50,468 nucleotides of DNA from an uncultured Prevotellaceae bacterium (GCA_900320245.1 ONRP01000008.1:89254-139721), one strand, 5' to 3'; positions 1 through 9,006 are shown, numbered from the stretch's first letter. Notes: generated by a model from the sequence alone, not told the origin. Translations and numbers: made by a program.

Positions 1-1340
1 TTGAAGCCACTCACATCAAGGCTGGTCAAGGAATTGCAGCCGGCAAACATGGAACTCATGTCGGTAACACTCGAGGTGTTGAAGCCGCTCACATCCACCG
101 AAGTCAGAGCACCGCAAGATTGGAACATCGCGCTCATGTCAGCCACATGCTCGGTATTGAAACCGCTCAAGTCAAGGGTGGTCAATGACTGACAGCCACT
201 GAACATGGACCCCATGTTGGTCACATTCCTGGTATCAAAGCCGCTCACATCCACCGAAGTCAGAGCGCTGCAGGATTGGAACATAGCCCTCATGGTGGTC
301 ACCTGCTCGGTGTTAAAGCCACTCACATCAAGCGAGGTCAAAGATTGACAGCCGCTGAACATGAATCCCATGCCGGTCACTTTCCCGGTATCAAAGCCGG
401 TCACATCCAGGACGGTCAAGGATTTGCAGTCCTGGAACATCGCGACCATTTGTGTCACATTACTGGTGTTGAACCCACTCACATCCAGGGTGCCCAAGGA
501 TTCACAACCCGAGAACATTGAGCCGGTATGCGTCACATGACTGGTGTTAAAACCACTCACATCCAAAGTGTCCAAGGATTTGCAATCACAGAACACGGCT
601 CTCATGTCGGTCACATTACCCGTGTTGAAGCCGCTCACATCAAGCGAAGTCAAGGACTTGCAGCCGTGGAACATATCTTTCATGTCGGTCACGCTCGAGG
701 TGTTGAACCCGCCCACGTCCAGGGAAGACAAAGAACAGCAGTCCTGGAACATGGCTCTCATGACCGTCACATGCTCGGTGTTAAAGCCGCTCACGTCCAA
801 AGTGGTCAATGACTTGCAGTTCCAGAACATGGCCACCATGCTCGTCACACTCGAGGTGTTAAAACCACTCAGGTCAAGGGTGGACAAGGATTCACAACCG
901 GCAAACATGCTTCCCATTTCGGCCACACTACCGGTATCAAAGCCGCTCAAGTCAAGGGAGGTCAAGGACGTGCTGCCACTGAACATCCCTCCCATGTTTG
1001 TCACCTGGCTGGTATTCAAGTAGTTGATTCCCGTGATAGAGGTAAGGTGAGTCATGCCGCGGAACCAACTGTTGGTCGATGTGGGACGGGCGGCGGCAAA
1101 TGTGGGGTCAACCACCGCATGGCCAACCTTACCCCGGTCATCAAACCAGCCAGGAAGGCCATATCCCGTGTTCAGCGAATAGGAAATGCCCGGGCGGGTA
1201 CTGCGCAGGTCATCACAGTAGAAGGTCAGCGTGCTGTCGCCCTCGGTAAAGACCGCATAGGCCTCTTGCGCAACTGTACCCATGTAACACACCAGGCACG
1301 CCACGAGGGCCAGTGCTCTAGATAGAAATGCTCTTTTCAT
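1..1340 (-). CDS. BspA-like leucine-rich surface protein, 26-residue repeats (C-terminus cut off)
   Basis: Reading the minus strand from the ATG at 1338-1340 gives an uninterrupted frame of about 446 codons that runs off the left edge. It opens with a signal peptide (MKRAFLSRALALVACLV) and about 75 residues of unique sequence. At least 13 tandem repeats of 26 residues (78 bp) follow, of the form SLTSLDVSGFNT..VT.M..MF..C. This pattern matches the DUF285 / 'bacterial surface protein 26-residue repeat' family (BspA-like), whose members are exported and often mediate adhesion. The repeat sequence and signal peptide are seen directly; the surface role is inferred from the family. The gene lies 28 nt after the preceding lipoprotein gene and may be co-transcribed with it. 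Any C-terminal anchor or sorting domain lies outside the window. Confidence 0.9.
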   Translation of the reverse strand, partial: MKRAFLSRALALVACLVCYMGTVAQEAYAVFTEGDSTLTFYCDDLRSTRPGISYSLNTGYGLPGWFDDRGKVGHAVVDPTFAAARPTSTNSWFRGMTHLTSITGINYLNTSQVTNMGGMFSGSTSLTSLDLSGFDTGSVAEMGSMFAGCESLSTLDLSGFNTSSVTSMVAMFWNCKSLTTLDVSGFNTEHVTVMRAMFQDCCSLSSLDVGGFNTSSVTDMKDMFHGCKSLTSLDVSGFNTGNVTDMRAVFCDCKSLDTLDVSGFNTSHVTHTGSMFSGCESLGTLDVSGFNTSNVTQMVAMFQDCKSLTVLDVTGFDTGKVTGMGFMFSGCQSLTSLDVSGFNTEQVTTMRAMFQSCSALTSVDVSGFDTRNVTNMGSMFSGCQSLTTLDLSGFNTEHVADMSAMFQSCGALTSVDVSGFNTSSVTDMSSMFAGCNSLTSLDVSGF

Positions 1341-1368
1341 AGCGTTATCGTTTTTCAATGTTTAAGAT

Positions 1369-2067
1369 TTATTTCACGGTGATGTTTTTCACCGCGGTGA
1401 CGCAGGGCATCGAAAACAAATGTGAGCCTTTTTTGGTCCAATACACGACCCCATACACCTTATGGGCTCCTGCCGACAAACCCTCGATTTTATAGGCGAT
1501 GTCATAGGGTGCACTCGTTGAGATGGCAACTTCCTTTCCATCCAGATACAGTTTGGTACAGTTCAATGTCGCCTCTTCAATATTGCAGGTGTAGTCAAAG
1601 GTGCAGTTCAGGACCGACCCGTTAGAGACTGTGCTTGGGCAATTGAGGGATGCGCTCGTCGAGGGCTTGACATCGGTAATCCACAGGTAGAACGGCATGG
1701 TGAGCACCACCTCGCGGGAATTTCCGTCATCAACGCATTTAGTGATAGTCTTCAGCACGGCTATACCTTGCGGGACATTCTTCAGGGGGCAGGATATGGC
1801 AACCTCGGTGCCACCACTGCTTGTTGTGATTAATGAATCCCGCAGATAAACATCGATGGTCTTGATTCTCACATTTGACATGCCTGAAATGTCGGCCATC
1901 AGTGTGAACTTGATATCGAGATTTTCATTTTGTCCCCAGATATAGGCATATTCCCGTTGGTCATCGGCTGGTGACATCATTAGGTCTATATTGAATCGTT
2001 GTTCCTTTTCACACGAGATGAACAGGAAGGGCAGCACAATAGCCGTTATCAGCAGTATCTTCTTCAT
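1369..2067 (-). CDS. Lipoprotein with C-terminal Ig-like domain
   Basis: A 232-residue protein. The N-terminus (MKKILLITAIVLPFLFISCEKE) is a lipoprotein signal with lipobox FISC, so it should be lipid-anchored in the envelope. The body is beta-rich. The last 80 residues (LYLDGKEVAIS..APYDIAYKIEGLSAGAHKVYGVV) look like a bacterial Ig domain of the kind that binds surface ligands or spaces enzymes. No catalytic motif is visible. It lies directly upstream of the BspA-like gene, so the two may work together at the cell surface. A TAnnTTTG promoter element lies about 70 nt upstream. The exact function is unknown. Confidence 0.8.
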   Translation of the reverse strand: MKKILLITAIVLPFLFISCEKEQRFNIDLMMSPADDQREYAYIWGQNENLDIKFTLMADISGMSNVRIKTIDVYLRDSLITTSSGGTEVAISCPLKNVPQGIAVLKTITKCVDDGNSREVVLTMPFYLWITDVKPSTSASLNCPSTVSNGSVLNCTFDYTCNIEEATLNCTKLYLDGKEVAISTSAPYDIAYKIEGLSAGAHKVYGVVYWTKKGSHLFSMPCVTAVKNITVK

Positions 2068-2137
2068 CGTATTGATTGTGTATTAGTTGTGTATTGGTTT
2101 TTATCCTTTAGACGCTACAAACGGTCCAATTACTTCA

Positions 2138-2145
2138 CAAAAGTA
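2138..2145 (-). promoter_or_regulatory. TAnnTTTG promoter element for the lipoprotein gene
   Basis: The minus strand reads TACTTTTG, matching the Bacteroidetes -7 consensus TAnnTTTG, about 70 nt before the ATG at 2067. No clear -33 TTTG lies 20 nt further upstream. Confidence 0.5.
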
Positions 2146-2160
2146 GTAAAAATATCAATT

Positions 2161-2703
2161 CTAGCGAATATACTCTAGAGGCTCTGGCTCTCCACTCTGT
2201 TTAAACAGAAACACAACATCGCTGTAGTCCGACTCATCGCTCATGTGCACCATAATTTCCCGCTCATCGCCCAAAGCCATTGCAGCCCTGAACGGGGCGA
2301 TTTTTATCACCCAATTGTGCTTTTCCTGATAACAAGCGATGGAATAAAAGGGGCCGTCATAGGTCAAGCCGTTAACATGCCGGCCACATTCAACCATCGG
2401 ACCACAACGACCATTATGGTTGGAAACCGGCAGGGGCATCGTCGAGTCAATAATGTATGAAATGAAAAAGTCGTCATCGGCACAGTCGATTTCATATATT
2501 CCTCCTTCGGCAGGGACACGGATTGTTCCATGATAGGTTTTATCATTCCGATGAGCAGGTCTGCCATCGTAACTGGACCCGTAATCGGCATCGTGATGGT
2601 GGTGGCCCGTATGAGGGAGCGGACTTGACACAAGGAGCGCACAGGAAGACAGCAGTGTGCATGTCACTATCGAGAAGATGGGTATGAGTTGAAGGCGTTT
2701 CAT
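2161..2703 (-). CDS. Small lipoprotein with BACON-like domain
   Basis: The start at 2703 (MKRLQLIPIFSIVTCTLLSSC) gives a normal lipoprotein signal with lipobox LSSC. An upstream in-frame ATG at 2730 would add nine polar residues and is less likely. The mature protein (about 155 residues) begins with a His-rich linker (TGHHHHD). It continues with VPAEGGIYEIDC, then NWVIKIAPF, then REIMVHMSDESDYSDVVFLFKQSGE. That order (P.GG, W.., R..., K/Q.G) is typical of BACON domains, which occur in Bacteroidetes surface proteins and may bind carbohydrate or mucin. The domain call is by pattern only. The gene is a separate unit, 93 nt from the next lipoprotein gene. Confidence 0.7.
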   Translation of the reverse strand: MKRLQLIPIFSIVTCTLLSSCALLVSSPLPHTGHHHHDADYGSSYDGRPAHRNDKTYHGTIRVPAEGGIYEIDCADDDFFISYIIDSTMPLPVSNHNGRCGPMVECGRHVNGLTYDGPFYSIACYQEKHNWVIKIAPFRAAMALGDEREIMVHMSDESDYSDVVFLFKQSGEPEPLEYIR

Positions 2704-2986
2704 AATATCTGCAATTTGCGTCCGGTTCATTCAAAACAAAAAGGACTGGTTAAACATCATCTTTATTTACTTATTAGACTGCTATTGCGCATAAAGTTAA
2801 AAGGTGTTTCGCCAGCAATAGACTAACACCATGATTTACTCGACAAACCAGAGCATAACACATACTGCATTTAAATGTCATTTACCCGCAACCCGCTTGC
2901 ACCAACCCTTAGGTGTCCTATTCTTCACAGTGTAGTCAGGCAGGTCGACCTGCCCTGGGGCGGGAAAACTCGTGCAAACCTAAGGC

Positions 2987-3032
2987 AAAAAAGGACAATG
3001 GCAACGTGCCACATGCGGGCGCGTTGCCATTG
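2987..3032 (-). terminator. Intrinsic terminator after the zinc-ribbon gene
   Basis: On the minus strand a perfect 11-bp stem (CAATGGCAACG with CGTTGCCATTG, arms 2996-3006 and 3022-3032, 15-nt loop) is followed after three bases by six Ts (2987-2992). Confidence 0.85.
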
Positions 3033-3131
3033 CGGTGTCTTGTAACGGGTCGTTCCCGATGGCTAAGGGCTACGCGATGGTGCCCTCTGGGACGGTCCCG
3101 CTACTCGCTGCTTACTGTACGGGGGCAGCGT
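2987..3131 (-). ncRNA. Candidate structured 3' UTR or small RNA
   Basis: Read on the minus strand, the 145 nt after the zinc-ribbon stop codon hold a run of short stems: GCTGC/GCAGC, GGGAC/GTCCC, AGGGC/GCCCT and CGGG/CCCG. An 11-bp hairpin and a T run close the series. This density of pairing is unusual here and the segment ends at a terminator, so it could be a stable 3'-derived RNA. No known family was recognised, and there is no separate promoter that I can defend. Confidence 0.3.
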
Positions 3132-3902
3132 TTATTTGTTCTTGGCCTCGGTGGGAGTGATGCCCACGAGTTCCGGGTCGATGAGGATGCGGCCGCAGTA
3201 CTCACACACGATGACCTTCTTGTGCATCTTGATCTCCATCTGGCGCTGGGCGGGGATGCGGTTGAAGCATCCGCCACAAGCATTGCGCTGAACGACAACG
3301 ATGCCAAGGCCGTTGCGGGTGTTCTTGCGGATGCGCTTGAATGCGGTCAACAGGCGCTCCTCAATCTTGTTCTCCTGCTTCTTGGCCTTCTCGCGGAGGG
3401 TCTCTTCCTTCTGCTTGTTCTCCGACACGATCTCGTTCAATTCGCTCTTCTTCTCCTCGAGAGCGTGCTCGCGGTCGGTCGACATCTCGCTGGCCTTCTG
3501 AATCTCGGCCTTCAGCGCGTCGATACGGCGGGCGGCCTCGTTCATCTTCTTTTCGGCGAGTTCGATGTTCAGCGTCTGGTACTCGATCTCCTTGGACAGG
3601 TAGTCATACTCACGGTTGTTGCGCACATTGTCCTGGTCGGCGGTGTACTTGTCGATGAGTTCCTCGGCCTTCTGCTTGGTATCGCGGTTGAAGGCCAGTT
3701 CCTGCTGCTGATGAGCAACCTCGTCCTGGTACTTGGCCACGCGGGTGTGAAGACCGGCAATCTCGTCCTCCAGGTCCTGAACCTCTTGAGGCAGTTCGCC
3801 GCGCAGCGTCTTGATGGCATCAATCTCGGAGAGTTTCTGCTGCAGGTCATAAAGTGCCTTGAGTTTCTCTTCGACGGTGAGTTCTTTCTTCTGTGTTGCC
3901 AT
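3132..3902 (-). CDS. Coiled-coil protein with C4 zinc ribbon
   Basis: A 256-residue protein. Residues 10 to about 190 are charged and heptad-rich, predicting long antiparallel coiled coils. Near the C-terminus CGGCFNRIPAQRQ..VIVCEYCGRIL supplies two CxxC pairs, the zinc ribbon of the zf-RING_7 / C4-type family. Members are cytosolic, of uncertain biochemical role, and possibly nucleic-acid binding. The pairing with a Nif3-family gene directly upstream is one I recall from other Bacteroidetes. The stop codon is followed by a structured region and terminator, so this is the last gene of its unit. The ATG at 3902 is the only sensible start. Confidence 0.88.
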   Translation of the reverse strand: MATQKKELTVEEKLKALYDLQQKLSEIDAIKTLRGELPQEVQDLEDEIAGLHTRVAKYQDEVAHQQQELAFNRDTKQKAEELIDKYTADQDNVRNNREYDYLSKEIEYQTLNIELAEKKMNEAARRIDALKAEIQKASEMSTDREHALEEKKSELNEIVSENKQKEETLREKAKKQENKIEERLLTAFKRIRKNTRNGLGIVVVQRNACGGCFNRIPAQRQMEIKMHKKVIVCEYCGRILIDPELVGITPTEAKNK

Positions 3903-4000
3903 AACCTTGTTTTAGAATTTCGCCATTATCCTTTGGCATCGTTCCTGCTGTTAATCAGCACAATACAGGTCGATATCCTTGGGCTAACAGCACTGATGAA

Positions 4001-4801
4001 TTATAAATAATTGACTTGGTTTGTTTCGTTTTTTGAAAAAGCGACTGCAAAGGTAGGACTTTTTTTCTGAATAATCTCCAAAAATATCTCTTTTGTGAAG
4101 TGCTCGCTCTCGTAGTGACCGATGTCGGCCACGACAATCCGCTTGCTGTTATCCAGAAAATCGTGGTAGCGCATGTCGGCGGTGACATACAGTTGCGCTC
4201 CCATCTCCACAGCCTTGTCAATCAGGAAACCGCCGGCTCCGCCACACAGCGCCACGCGGGTGACAATGGTGCCGGGGTCGCCACAGTAGCGCACGGCACC
4301 GACCTCAAAGGCCGCTTTCACGCGCTTGAGTACCTCGCTCGCCGGTGTCGGCTCGATGTTGCCGATGACACCGCAGCCCGCCGACGTGCTTCCCTGCTCG
4401 CCATAGGCGTCCACGCGGTTATCGTCGAGAAACACCACGTCGGTCATACCGATCTTGTCGGCCATGCGGAACGACACACCCTGCCAGGCGCTGTCCATAT
4501 TGGTGTGCGCACTGTAGATGGTGATGTCATGCTTGATGGCCATCGCCACTGTGCGCTCCACCGGTGTGCGGCCCATGATTTTCTTCAGGCCGCGGAAGAT
4601 GAGCGGGTGATGCGAGATGACCAGGTTATAACCCAGCCCGATAGCCTCGGCAATGACGGCCTCGGTGGCATCGGTGCACAACAGCACGCCGGTGACGTCG
4701 GCATCGGGGTCGCCCACCTGGATGCCCGCATTGTCCCACTCCTCCTGCAGGCGCAGGGGAGCATACTGCTCGATGGCTTCAGCGATCTCTCTGATTTTCA
4801 T
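4001..4801 (-). CDS. Nif3-like dinuclear metal centre protein
   Basis: A 266-residue member of the Nif3 / YbgI / DUF34 family, hexameric metal-binding proteins often annotated as GTP cyclohydrolase 1 type 2, a name that is poorly supported. The metal ligands are visible: SHHP at about residue 63, SAHTNMD at about residue 98, and GHYESE near residue 228. Length corresponds to the short form without the inserted PII-like domain. The start MKIREIAEAIEQ matches the family N-terminus. It sits 98 nt before the zinc-ribbon gene. Upstream, the gap to aspS is filled by two heptamer arrays. Confidence 0.93.
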   Translation of the reverse strand: MKIREIAEAIEQYAPLRLQEEWDNAGIQVGDPDADVTGVLLCTDATEAVIAEAIGLGYNLVISHHPLIFRGLKKIMGRTPVERTVAMAIKHDITIYSAHTNMDSAWQGVSFRMADKIGMTDVVFLDDNRVDAYGEQGSTSAGCGVIGNIEPTPASEVLKRVKAAFEVGAVRYCGDPGTIVTRVALCGGAGGFLIDKAVEMGAQLYVTADMRYHDFLDNSKRIVVADIGHYESEHFTKEIFLEIIQKKSPTFAVAFSKNETNQVNYL

Positions 4802-4809
4802 ACCATTAC

Positions 4810-4865
4810 TTAGTCTTTAGTTGTAAGTTCTTAGTTTTAAGTTTTTAGTTTTAAGTTTTTAGTAA
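4810..4865. repeat. Heptamer array A1 (8 units)
   Basis: Eight contiguous 7-bp units on the plus strand alternate TTAGTTn and TAAGTTn, exactly 56 bp. It lies 9 bp outside the Nif3 start codon. Every unit contains TAG or TAA. Confidence 0.9.
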
Positions 4866-4904
4866 AAATACCATTGCCTTGTGTTTTCAGGCGAAAGAAA
4901 TTAT

Positions 4905-4960
4905 ACTTACAACTTAAAACTTACAACTTAAAACTCAAAACTCTAAACTTAAAACTCTAA
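4905..4960. repeat. Heptamer array A2 (8 units), inverted relative to A1
   Basis: Eight 7-bp units of ACTTAAA, ACTTACA, ACTCAAA or ACTCTAA, then a partial unit reaching almost to the aspS stop codon (4967-4969). Read on the minus strand the units are cyclic forms of TAAGTTT, so A1 and A2 are inverted copies separated by 39 bp and could form a long imperfect hairpin. Confidence 0.88.
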
Positions 4961-4966
4961 ACTCAC

Positions 4967-6748
4967 TCAAACTTTGCCCTCGACTTTGAGGCGCTCGCGA
5001 TCCACGTCGATGTAGAGTTCGTCGAGTTGGCTCTGGTCTACGGGGCTCGGAGCATCGAGCATCACATCGCGGCCGCTGTTATTCTTCGGGAAGGCGATGC
5101 AGTCACGGATGCTGTCCAGACCGGCCATGATTGACACGAAGCGGTCGAAGCCGAATGCCAGACCGGCATGGGGAGGTGCACCGTACTTGAAAGCGTTGAT
5201 CAGGAAGCCGAACTGTGCCATCGCGCGCTCGGGAGTGAAGCCCAGGATGTCAAACATCTTGGCCTGCAACTTGCCGTCGTGGATACGCAGGCTGCCGCCG
5301 CCCACCTCGATGCCGTTGCACACAAAGTCGTAGGCCTTGGCGCGAACGCGCTCGGGATGCTCGTCGAGCAGGGGAATATCATCGGGATTGGGCATGGTGA
5401 ACGGGTGGTGCGTTGCCATCAGGCGCTGCTCCTCGTCGCTCCACTCAAACAGCGGGAAGTCGATAATCCACAGGCACTCGAATTTGTCCTTGTCGCGCAG
5501 TCCCAGACGGTCGCCCATCTCCAGGCGCAGCGTGCACAGTTGCACGCGCGTCTTGTTGGCGTTGTCACCGCTCATGATGAGCACGAGGTCACCGTCGTTG
5601 GCGCCCATCTTCTCCTTCAACTGCTGCCATACAGCGGGCTCATAGAACTTGTCGATGCTGCTCTTGACGGTGCCGTCGGCATTGAACTTGACATATACCA
5701 GGCCCTTGGCGCCCACCTGGGGACGCTTCACAAACTCTACCAGACCGTCCAGTTCCTTGCGCGAATAGCCGGCACAGCCAGGAGCGCAGATGGCACCGAT
5801 GTAGTTAGCCTCGTTGAACACGGGGAAGGTGCCGGTGCCCTTGAGCACATCGTCCACCTCGACAAAGGTCATGCCGAAACGGCGGTCGGGCTTGTCGCTG
5901 CCGTACAGGCGCATCGCATCATGCCAGGTCATCTGGTCGAGTTTAGCGGGCAGGTCCACGCCGCGCACCTGCTTGAACAGGTGGCGTGCAAGTCCCTCAA
6001 ACACCTCGATGACATCCTCCTGGTCCACAAAACTCATCTCGCAGTCAATCTGGGTGAACTCGGGCTGACGGTCGGCGCGCAGGTCCTCGTCGCGGAAGCA
6101 CTTGGCAATCTGGAAATAGCGGTCAAAGCCGGCCACCATCAGCAGTTGCTTGAGCGTCTGCGGGCTCTGGGGCAATGCATAGAACTGTCCGGGATTCATG
6201 CGCGAGGGCACGATGAAGTCGCGTGCGCCCTCGGGCGTCGAGCCAATCAGGATAGGCGTTTCCACCTCCAGAAAACCCTGGTCATCCAGGTAGTTGCGGA
6301 TCAGGATGGCCATGTCGTGGCGCAACTCCAGATTCTTGCGCACGGCATTGCGGCGCAGGTCCAGATAGCGGTATTTCATCCTCAGGTCGTCACCGCCATC
6401 GGTGTTGTCCTCGATGGTGAACGGCGGGGTGATGCTCTCGCTCAGGATGTTCAACTCGTTGGCAATAATCTCGATTTCACCGGTCGGCAGGTTGGCATTC
6501 TTGCTCGAACGCTCGGCAACCGTGCCCACAACCTGGATCACGTATTCACGGCCCAGGTGGTTGGCGCGCTCGCACAGGTCGGCGTTCACCTCATTGTTAA
6601 ACACGATTTGGGTGATGCCGTAGCGGTCACGCAGGTCTACAAACGTCATGCCACCCATCTTGCGGGTGCGCTGCACCCAGCCGGCAAGAGTCACCACTTC
6701 GCCCACATTGGCCAGGCGAAGTTCTCCGTTAGTCTTTGTCCTATACAT
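4967..6748 (-). CDS. aspS: Aspartate--tRNA ligase
   Basis: A full-length 593-residue bacterial-type AspRS, which charges tRNA-Asp using ATP. Order of domains: N-terminal OB-fold anticodon-binding domain (about 1-105), class II catalytic core, inserted GAD domain (about 300-410), catalytic C-terminus. Motif 2 is visible as [18 protein letters not shown] and motif 3 as [11 protein letters not shown] TAnnTTTG element at 6803-6810 is the likely promoter. Downstream, 166 nt dominated by heptamer arrays separate it from the Nif3 gene. A tRNA-Asp gene also lies in this window, about 2.3 kb away, probably by coincidence. Confidence 0.98.
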   Translation of the reverse strand: MYRTKTNGELRLANVGEVVTLAGWVQRTRKMGGMTFVDLRDRYGITQIVFNNEVNADLCERANHLGREYVIQVVGTVAERSSKNANLPTGEIEIIANELNILSESITPPFTIEDNTDGGDDLRMKYRYLDLRRNAVRKNLELRHDMAILIRNYLDDQGFLEVETPILIGSTPEGARDFIVPSRMNPGQFYALPQSPQTLKQLLMVAGFDRYFQIAKCFRDEDLRADRQPEFTQIDCEMSFVDQEDVIEVFEGLARHLFKQVRGVDLPAKLDQMTWHDAMRLYGSDKPDRRFGMTFVEVDDVLKGTGTFPVFNEANYIGAICAPGCAGYSRKELDGLVEFVKRPQVGAKGLVYVKFNADGTVKSSIDKFYEPAVWQQLKEKMGANDGDLVLIMSGDNANKTRVQLCTLRLEMGDRLGLRDKDKFECLWIIDFPLFEWSDEEQRLMATHHPFTMPNPDDIPLLDEHPERVRAKAYDFVCNGIEVGGGSLRIHDGKLQAKMFDILGFTPERAMAQFGFLINAFKYGAPPHAGLAFGFDRFVSIMAGLDSIRDCIAFPKNNSGRDVMLDAPSPVDQSQLDELYIDVDRERLKVEGKV

Positions 6749-6802
6749 TGTTCGATGTAATATTGATTGTATTGATTTCTCTTTATCTTCGTTTTAAACA
6801 TA

Positions 6803-6810
6803 CAAAGTTA
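6803..6810 (-). promoter_or_regulatory. Promoter element for aspS
   Basis: The minus strand reads TAACTTTG, a match to TAnnTTTG, 55 nt before the aspS ATG. Confidence 0.6.
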
Positions 6811-6871
6811 CTACATTATTGCCACAAATGGAGCACCGTGGCTAAAAAAAATCGAAAATCACATGATTTGA

Positions 6872-6902
6872 CTTGCCATATATAAAAAATAGTGTACCTT
6901 TG
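6872..6902 (+). promoter_or_regulatory. Promoter of tRNA-Pro
   Basis: TACCTTTG at 6895-6902 matches the Bacteroidetes -7 element, with CTTG 19 nt upstream as a -33 element. The tRNA begins 21 nt downstream. Confidence 0.7.
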
Positions 6903-6922
6903 CACCGCTCAAAACGAGAGTT

Positions 6923-6997
6923 CGGGGTGTAGCGCAGTCCGGTTAGCGCGCCTGCTTTGGGAGCAGGAGGTCCCTGGTTCGAATCCAGGTACCCCGA
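6923..6997 (+). tRNA. tRNA-Pro (anticodon TGG)
   Basis: A 75-nt cloverleaf: acceptor arm CGGGGTG paired with TACCCCG, anticodon stem CCTGC/GCAGG around loop TTTGGGA (anticodon 6958-6960), T-arm with GGTTCGAATCC, discriminator A. CCA is not encoded. It has its own promoter and terminator. Confidence 0.97.
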
Positions 6998-7034
6998 CAA
7001 AGAGAGAAATGCACACACCGTAAGAATCAAGAAC

Positions 7035-7083
7035 AACGGGAACAAGTCCTTGTGATAAGACTTGTTCCCGTTGAAGTTTTTTT
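7035..7083 (+). terminator. Terminator of tRNA-Pro
   Basis: A perfect 14-bp stem (arms 7035-7048 and 7059-7072, 10-nt loop) followed after four bases by seven Ts. Confidence 0.9.
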
Positions 7084-7126
7084 ACGGCACACGCTCACCA
7101 CGGGTGTGGGCGCTTGCCTGATTCAT

Positions 7127-8881
7127 TTACCAAGCACCCTTGAGCACGTAGTTGATCAATACGGTCACGTCGCTGATGTCAACAACCTGATTGCCGTTCA
7201 CATCGCCCTTCACCGTCGTGGGCTCGTCATACTCGCCAAACTTGCGCTTGTTGCAGTTGGTCACAAAGATGTCCCTCTTGGGATTGCCAAGCGGGCGGCT
7301 CACGAAGGCCACAATGTTCAGGTTTTCAGCATTCCACGTCGAGGGAATGTTGACAGTGAACTCGTTCTTGTAGGTGTCGCCGTTCTTCTGGAGAGGCACA
7401 CCCATAGCCGAACCGAGGGCCTTGCGGAATACGCCGTTGTGCACATAGTCGGGAACAACCACGCCTTGGTCAATCTGCTGGGCAACCAGGCCGTCCTCGG
7501 TAATGTAAACAGTCAGTTTGCTATCCGGTCCCATGAAGCCCTCGTAGCCGGGAACCAGGTCACCGGAAACCGTTACGACAGCCTTGTGGGTAGTGGGATC
7601 ATAGGTGCTGTTGATATTGACAGTTGCCCATGAGGGGGTCTGGCCAACCTCATTGAGGAACTCATTAAATACGCTTGCACCGTAAGCGGGGCTTTCATAG
7701 GCCAAGCCAGTCAGAACCGAACCGGCCGATTCGATGCCTGCATAGCGGTCGAATGAACCCGTCGGGAATGAATTGGCTCCTTGATAACCGGCAATGGTAT
7801 CGGCCTGAGCATTCTGGAACGGGTCATAAGAACTCAAAATCTGATGTATACCTACCCATGCGATATCACCACGCATATCAGACAACGCCTGAAGTCCCTG
7901 CGAGCCTAACGGACACCAAGTGCACTCGGTCGAAGTGAACTGCTCCACAAGGCGCATCTGGCGCCCGAAACCATAATCATAGTTTGCAAACGTGGCCGTG
8001 AACACAGTGGGATTATCGAGGGCTTCGCCGTTAACCGAAACGGGGGTGATGCTCAACGTGTGGCCACCGGCAGTAAGGTTTGTCGTGTGAATCACACCAC
8101 TCATGGGAACATAATCGTAGCCCAATGCGGCCGGGTTGGTCAAGGTCTCAATCACTTCACCGTCGACGGCAATCTCATAGGTGCAGGCACCGGCCGGCAC
8201 AGTGGTAAGGCCCAAGTTGCAGGTTTCAAAGGTGTAGTTAATGTCGGTACCCGTCGGCACGAATCCGGGGAGGTTGATGTTACGCACCCTGATGACATAC
8301 TCGGGGAAGTGGTCGCTCTCAACCACGCACTGCATACTCAGGTTGCCCTTGGTCGACAAGATGAGTTTTTTCCACTCGCCATTCACATAGTGATAGGTGG
8401 GATAGGTCGTACCCACTTTTACGACCGACAGCGGCTTGCTGGTCTTGGTGGGCTGCTCATAGTCAAAGCCGATTCTCAGGCCATAGCCCTCGGGGACATT
8501 GACGGTGTAGGGGGTCTCCAGTTCAATCATGTTCCAGCCTGCTTGGGCCGACACTTCACAGGGCCATTCGGTCATTTCGTTCATCAACAAAGCGCCATCG
8601 GGATTGATGGGGATAATGAACAAGCGGCTGACGGGAGTGGCCTGGAACAAACCTACCCTGAAAGCGACAATAGTACCGCCCTGATACATGGCGAGGTCGT
8701 CCGACGAGAAGTCGGTGGCTACAGTGGCAAGACCCATCAAGGTATTGGAGCCCCAACCCGACGTGGCCAGATCATCGGTCAGGTAGTGGCCCATCAGTGC
8801 CTGGTTGGGACCGAGGTCCACAGCACCCGATGCCAGCGGCAGCAGCATGGCTGCCATCAACAGTGATAATAATTTCTTCAT
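7127..8881 (-). CDS. Secreted Omp28-type protein with thioredoxin-like CxxC and dockerin-like tail
   Basis: A 584-residue exported protein (signal MKKLLSLLMAAMLLPLASGA). The N-terminal half (about 30-300) is beta-rich. From about residue 310, RLVEQFTSTECTWCPLGSQGL followed by SFPTGSFDR is the Omp28 family signature, a thioredoxin-like fold with a CTWC motif. Omp28 relatives are outer-membrane-associated in Porphyromonas; the redox activity is not demonstrated. The last 25 residues (GDVNGNQVVDISDVTVLINYVL) form one dockerin-like calcium-binding repeat, a common tail in Bacteroidales secreted proteins. It is transcribed alone from a well-formed promoter, between two tRNA genes. Confidence 0.88.
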   Translation of the reverse strand: MKKLLSLLMAAMLLPLASGAVDLGPNQALMGHYLTDDLATSGWGSNTLMGLATVATDFSSDDLAMYQGGTIVAFRVGLFQATPVSRLFIIPINPDGALLMNEMTEWPCEVSAQAGWNMIELETPYTVNVPEGYGLRIGFDYEQPTKTSKPLSVVKVGTTYPTYHYVNGEWKKLILSTKGNLSMQCVVESDHFPEYVIRVRNINLPGFVPTGTDINYTFETCNLGLTTVPAGACTYEIAVDGEVIETLTNPAALGYDYVPMSGVIHTTNLTAGGHTLSITPVSVNGEALDNPTVFTATFANYDYGFGRQMRLVEQFTSTECTWCPLGSQGLQALSDMRGDIAWVGIHQILSSYDPFQNAQADTIAGYQGANSFPTGSFDRYAGIESAGSVLTGLAYESPAYGASVFNEFLNEVGQTPSWATVNINSTYDPTTHKAVVTVSGDLVPGYEGFMGPDSKLTVYITEDGLVAQQIDQGVVVPDYVHNGVFRKALGSAMGVPLQKNGDTYKNEFTVNIPSTWNAENLNIVAFVSRPLGNPKRDIFVTNCNKRKFGEYDEPTTVKGDVNGNQVVDISDVTVLINYVLKGAW

Positions 8882-8945
8882 AATTCTTTTGGTTATTATA
8901 GGTAATTAAAAAATGTTGGATATTCAGTCAATTAAATGAATGCCA

Positions 8946-8977
8946 CAAAAATAGGTATTTTGTTTCAAAGTATCAAA
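8946..8977 (-). promoter_or_regulatory. Promoter of the Omp28-type gene
   Basis: On the minus strand TTTG (8974-8977), a 20-nt spacer and TATTTTTG (8946-8953) form a full Bacteroidetes promoter, about 65 nt before the ATG. Confidence 0.75.
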
Positions 8978-9006
8978 AAAACACGGTATTATTATTTTAT
9001 GTAGTA

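Larger units (their letters stand above)
2731..3131. other. Gene-free stretch; structured downstream half
   Basis: No credible gene. The 2731-2985 half is AT-rich with no clear signal except a palindrome CAGGTCGACCTG near 2941. The 2987-3131 half is GC-rich, full of short inverted repeats on the minus strand, and ends in an intrinsic terminator. A long plus-strand frame starting at 2913 is the antisense of the zinc-ribbon gene. Confidence 0.6.

Noticed and set aside
1-1023. 78-bp repeats resembling a CRISPR or minisatellite
   Set aside because: The repeats keep the reading frame on the minus strand and translate to the 26-residue surface-protein repeat; there are no unique spacers.
5168-6760. 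530-residue plus-strand open frame
   Set aside because: Fully antisense to aspS, a byproduct of its GC-rich codons.
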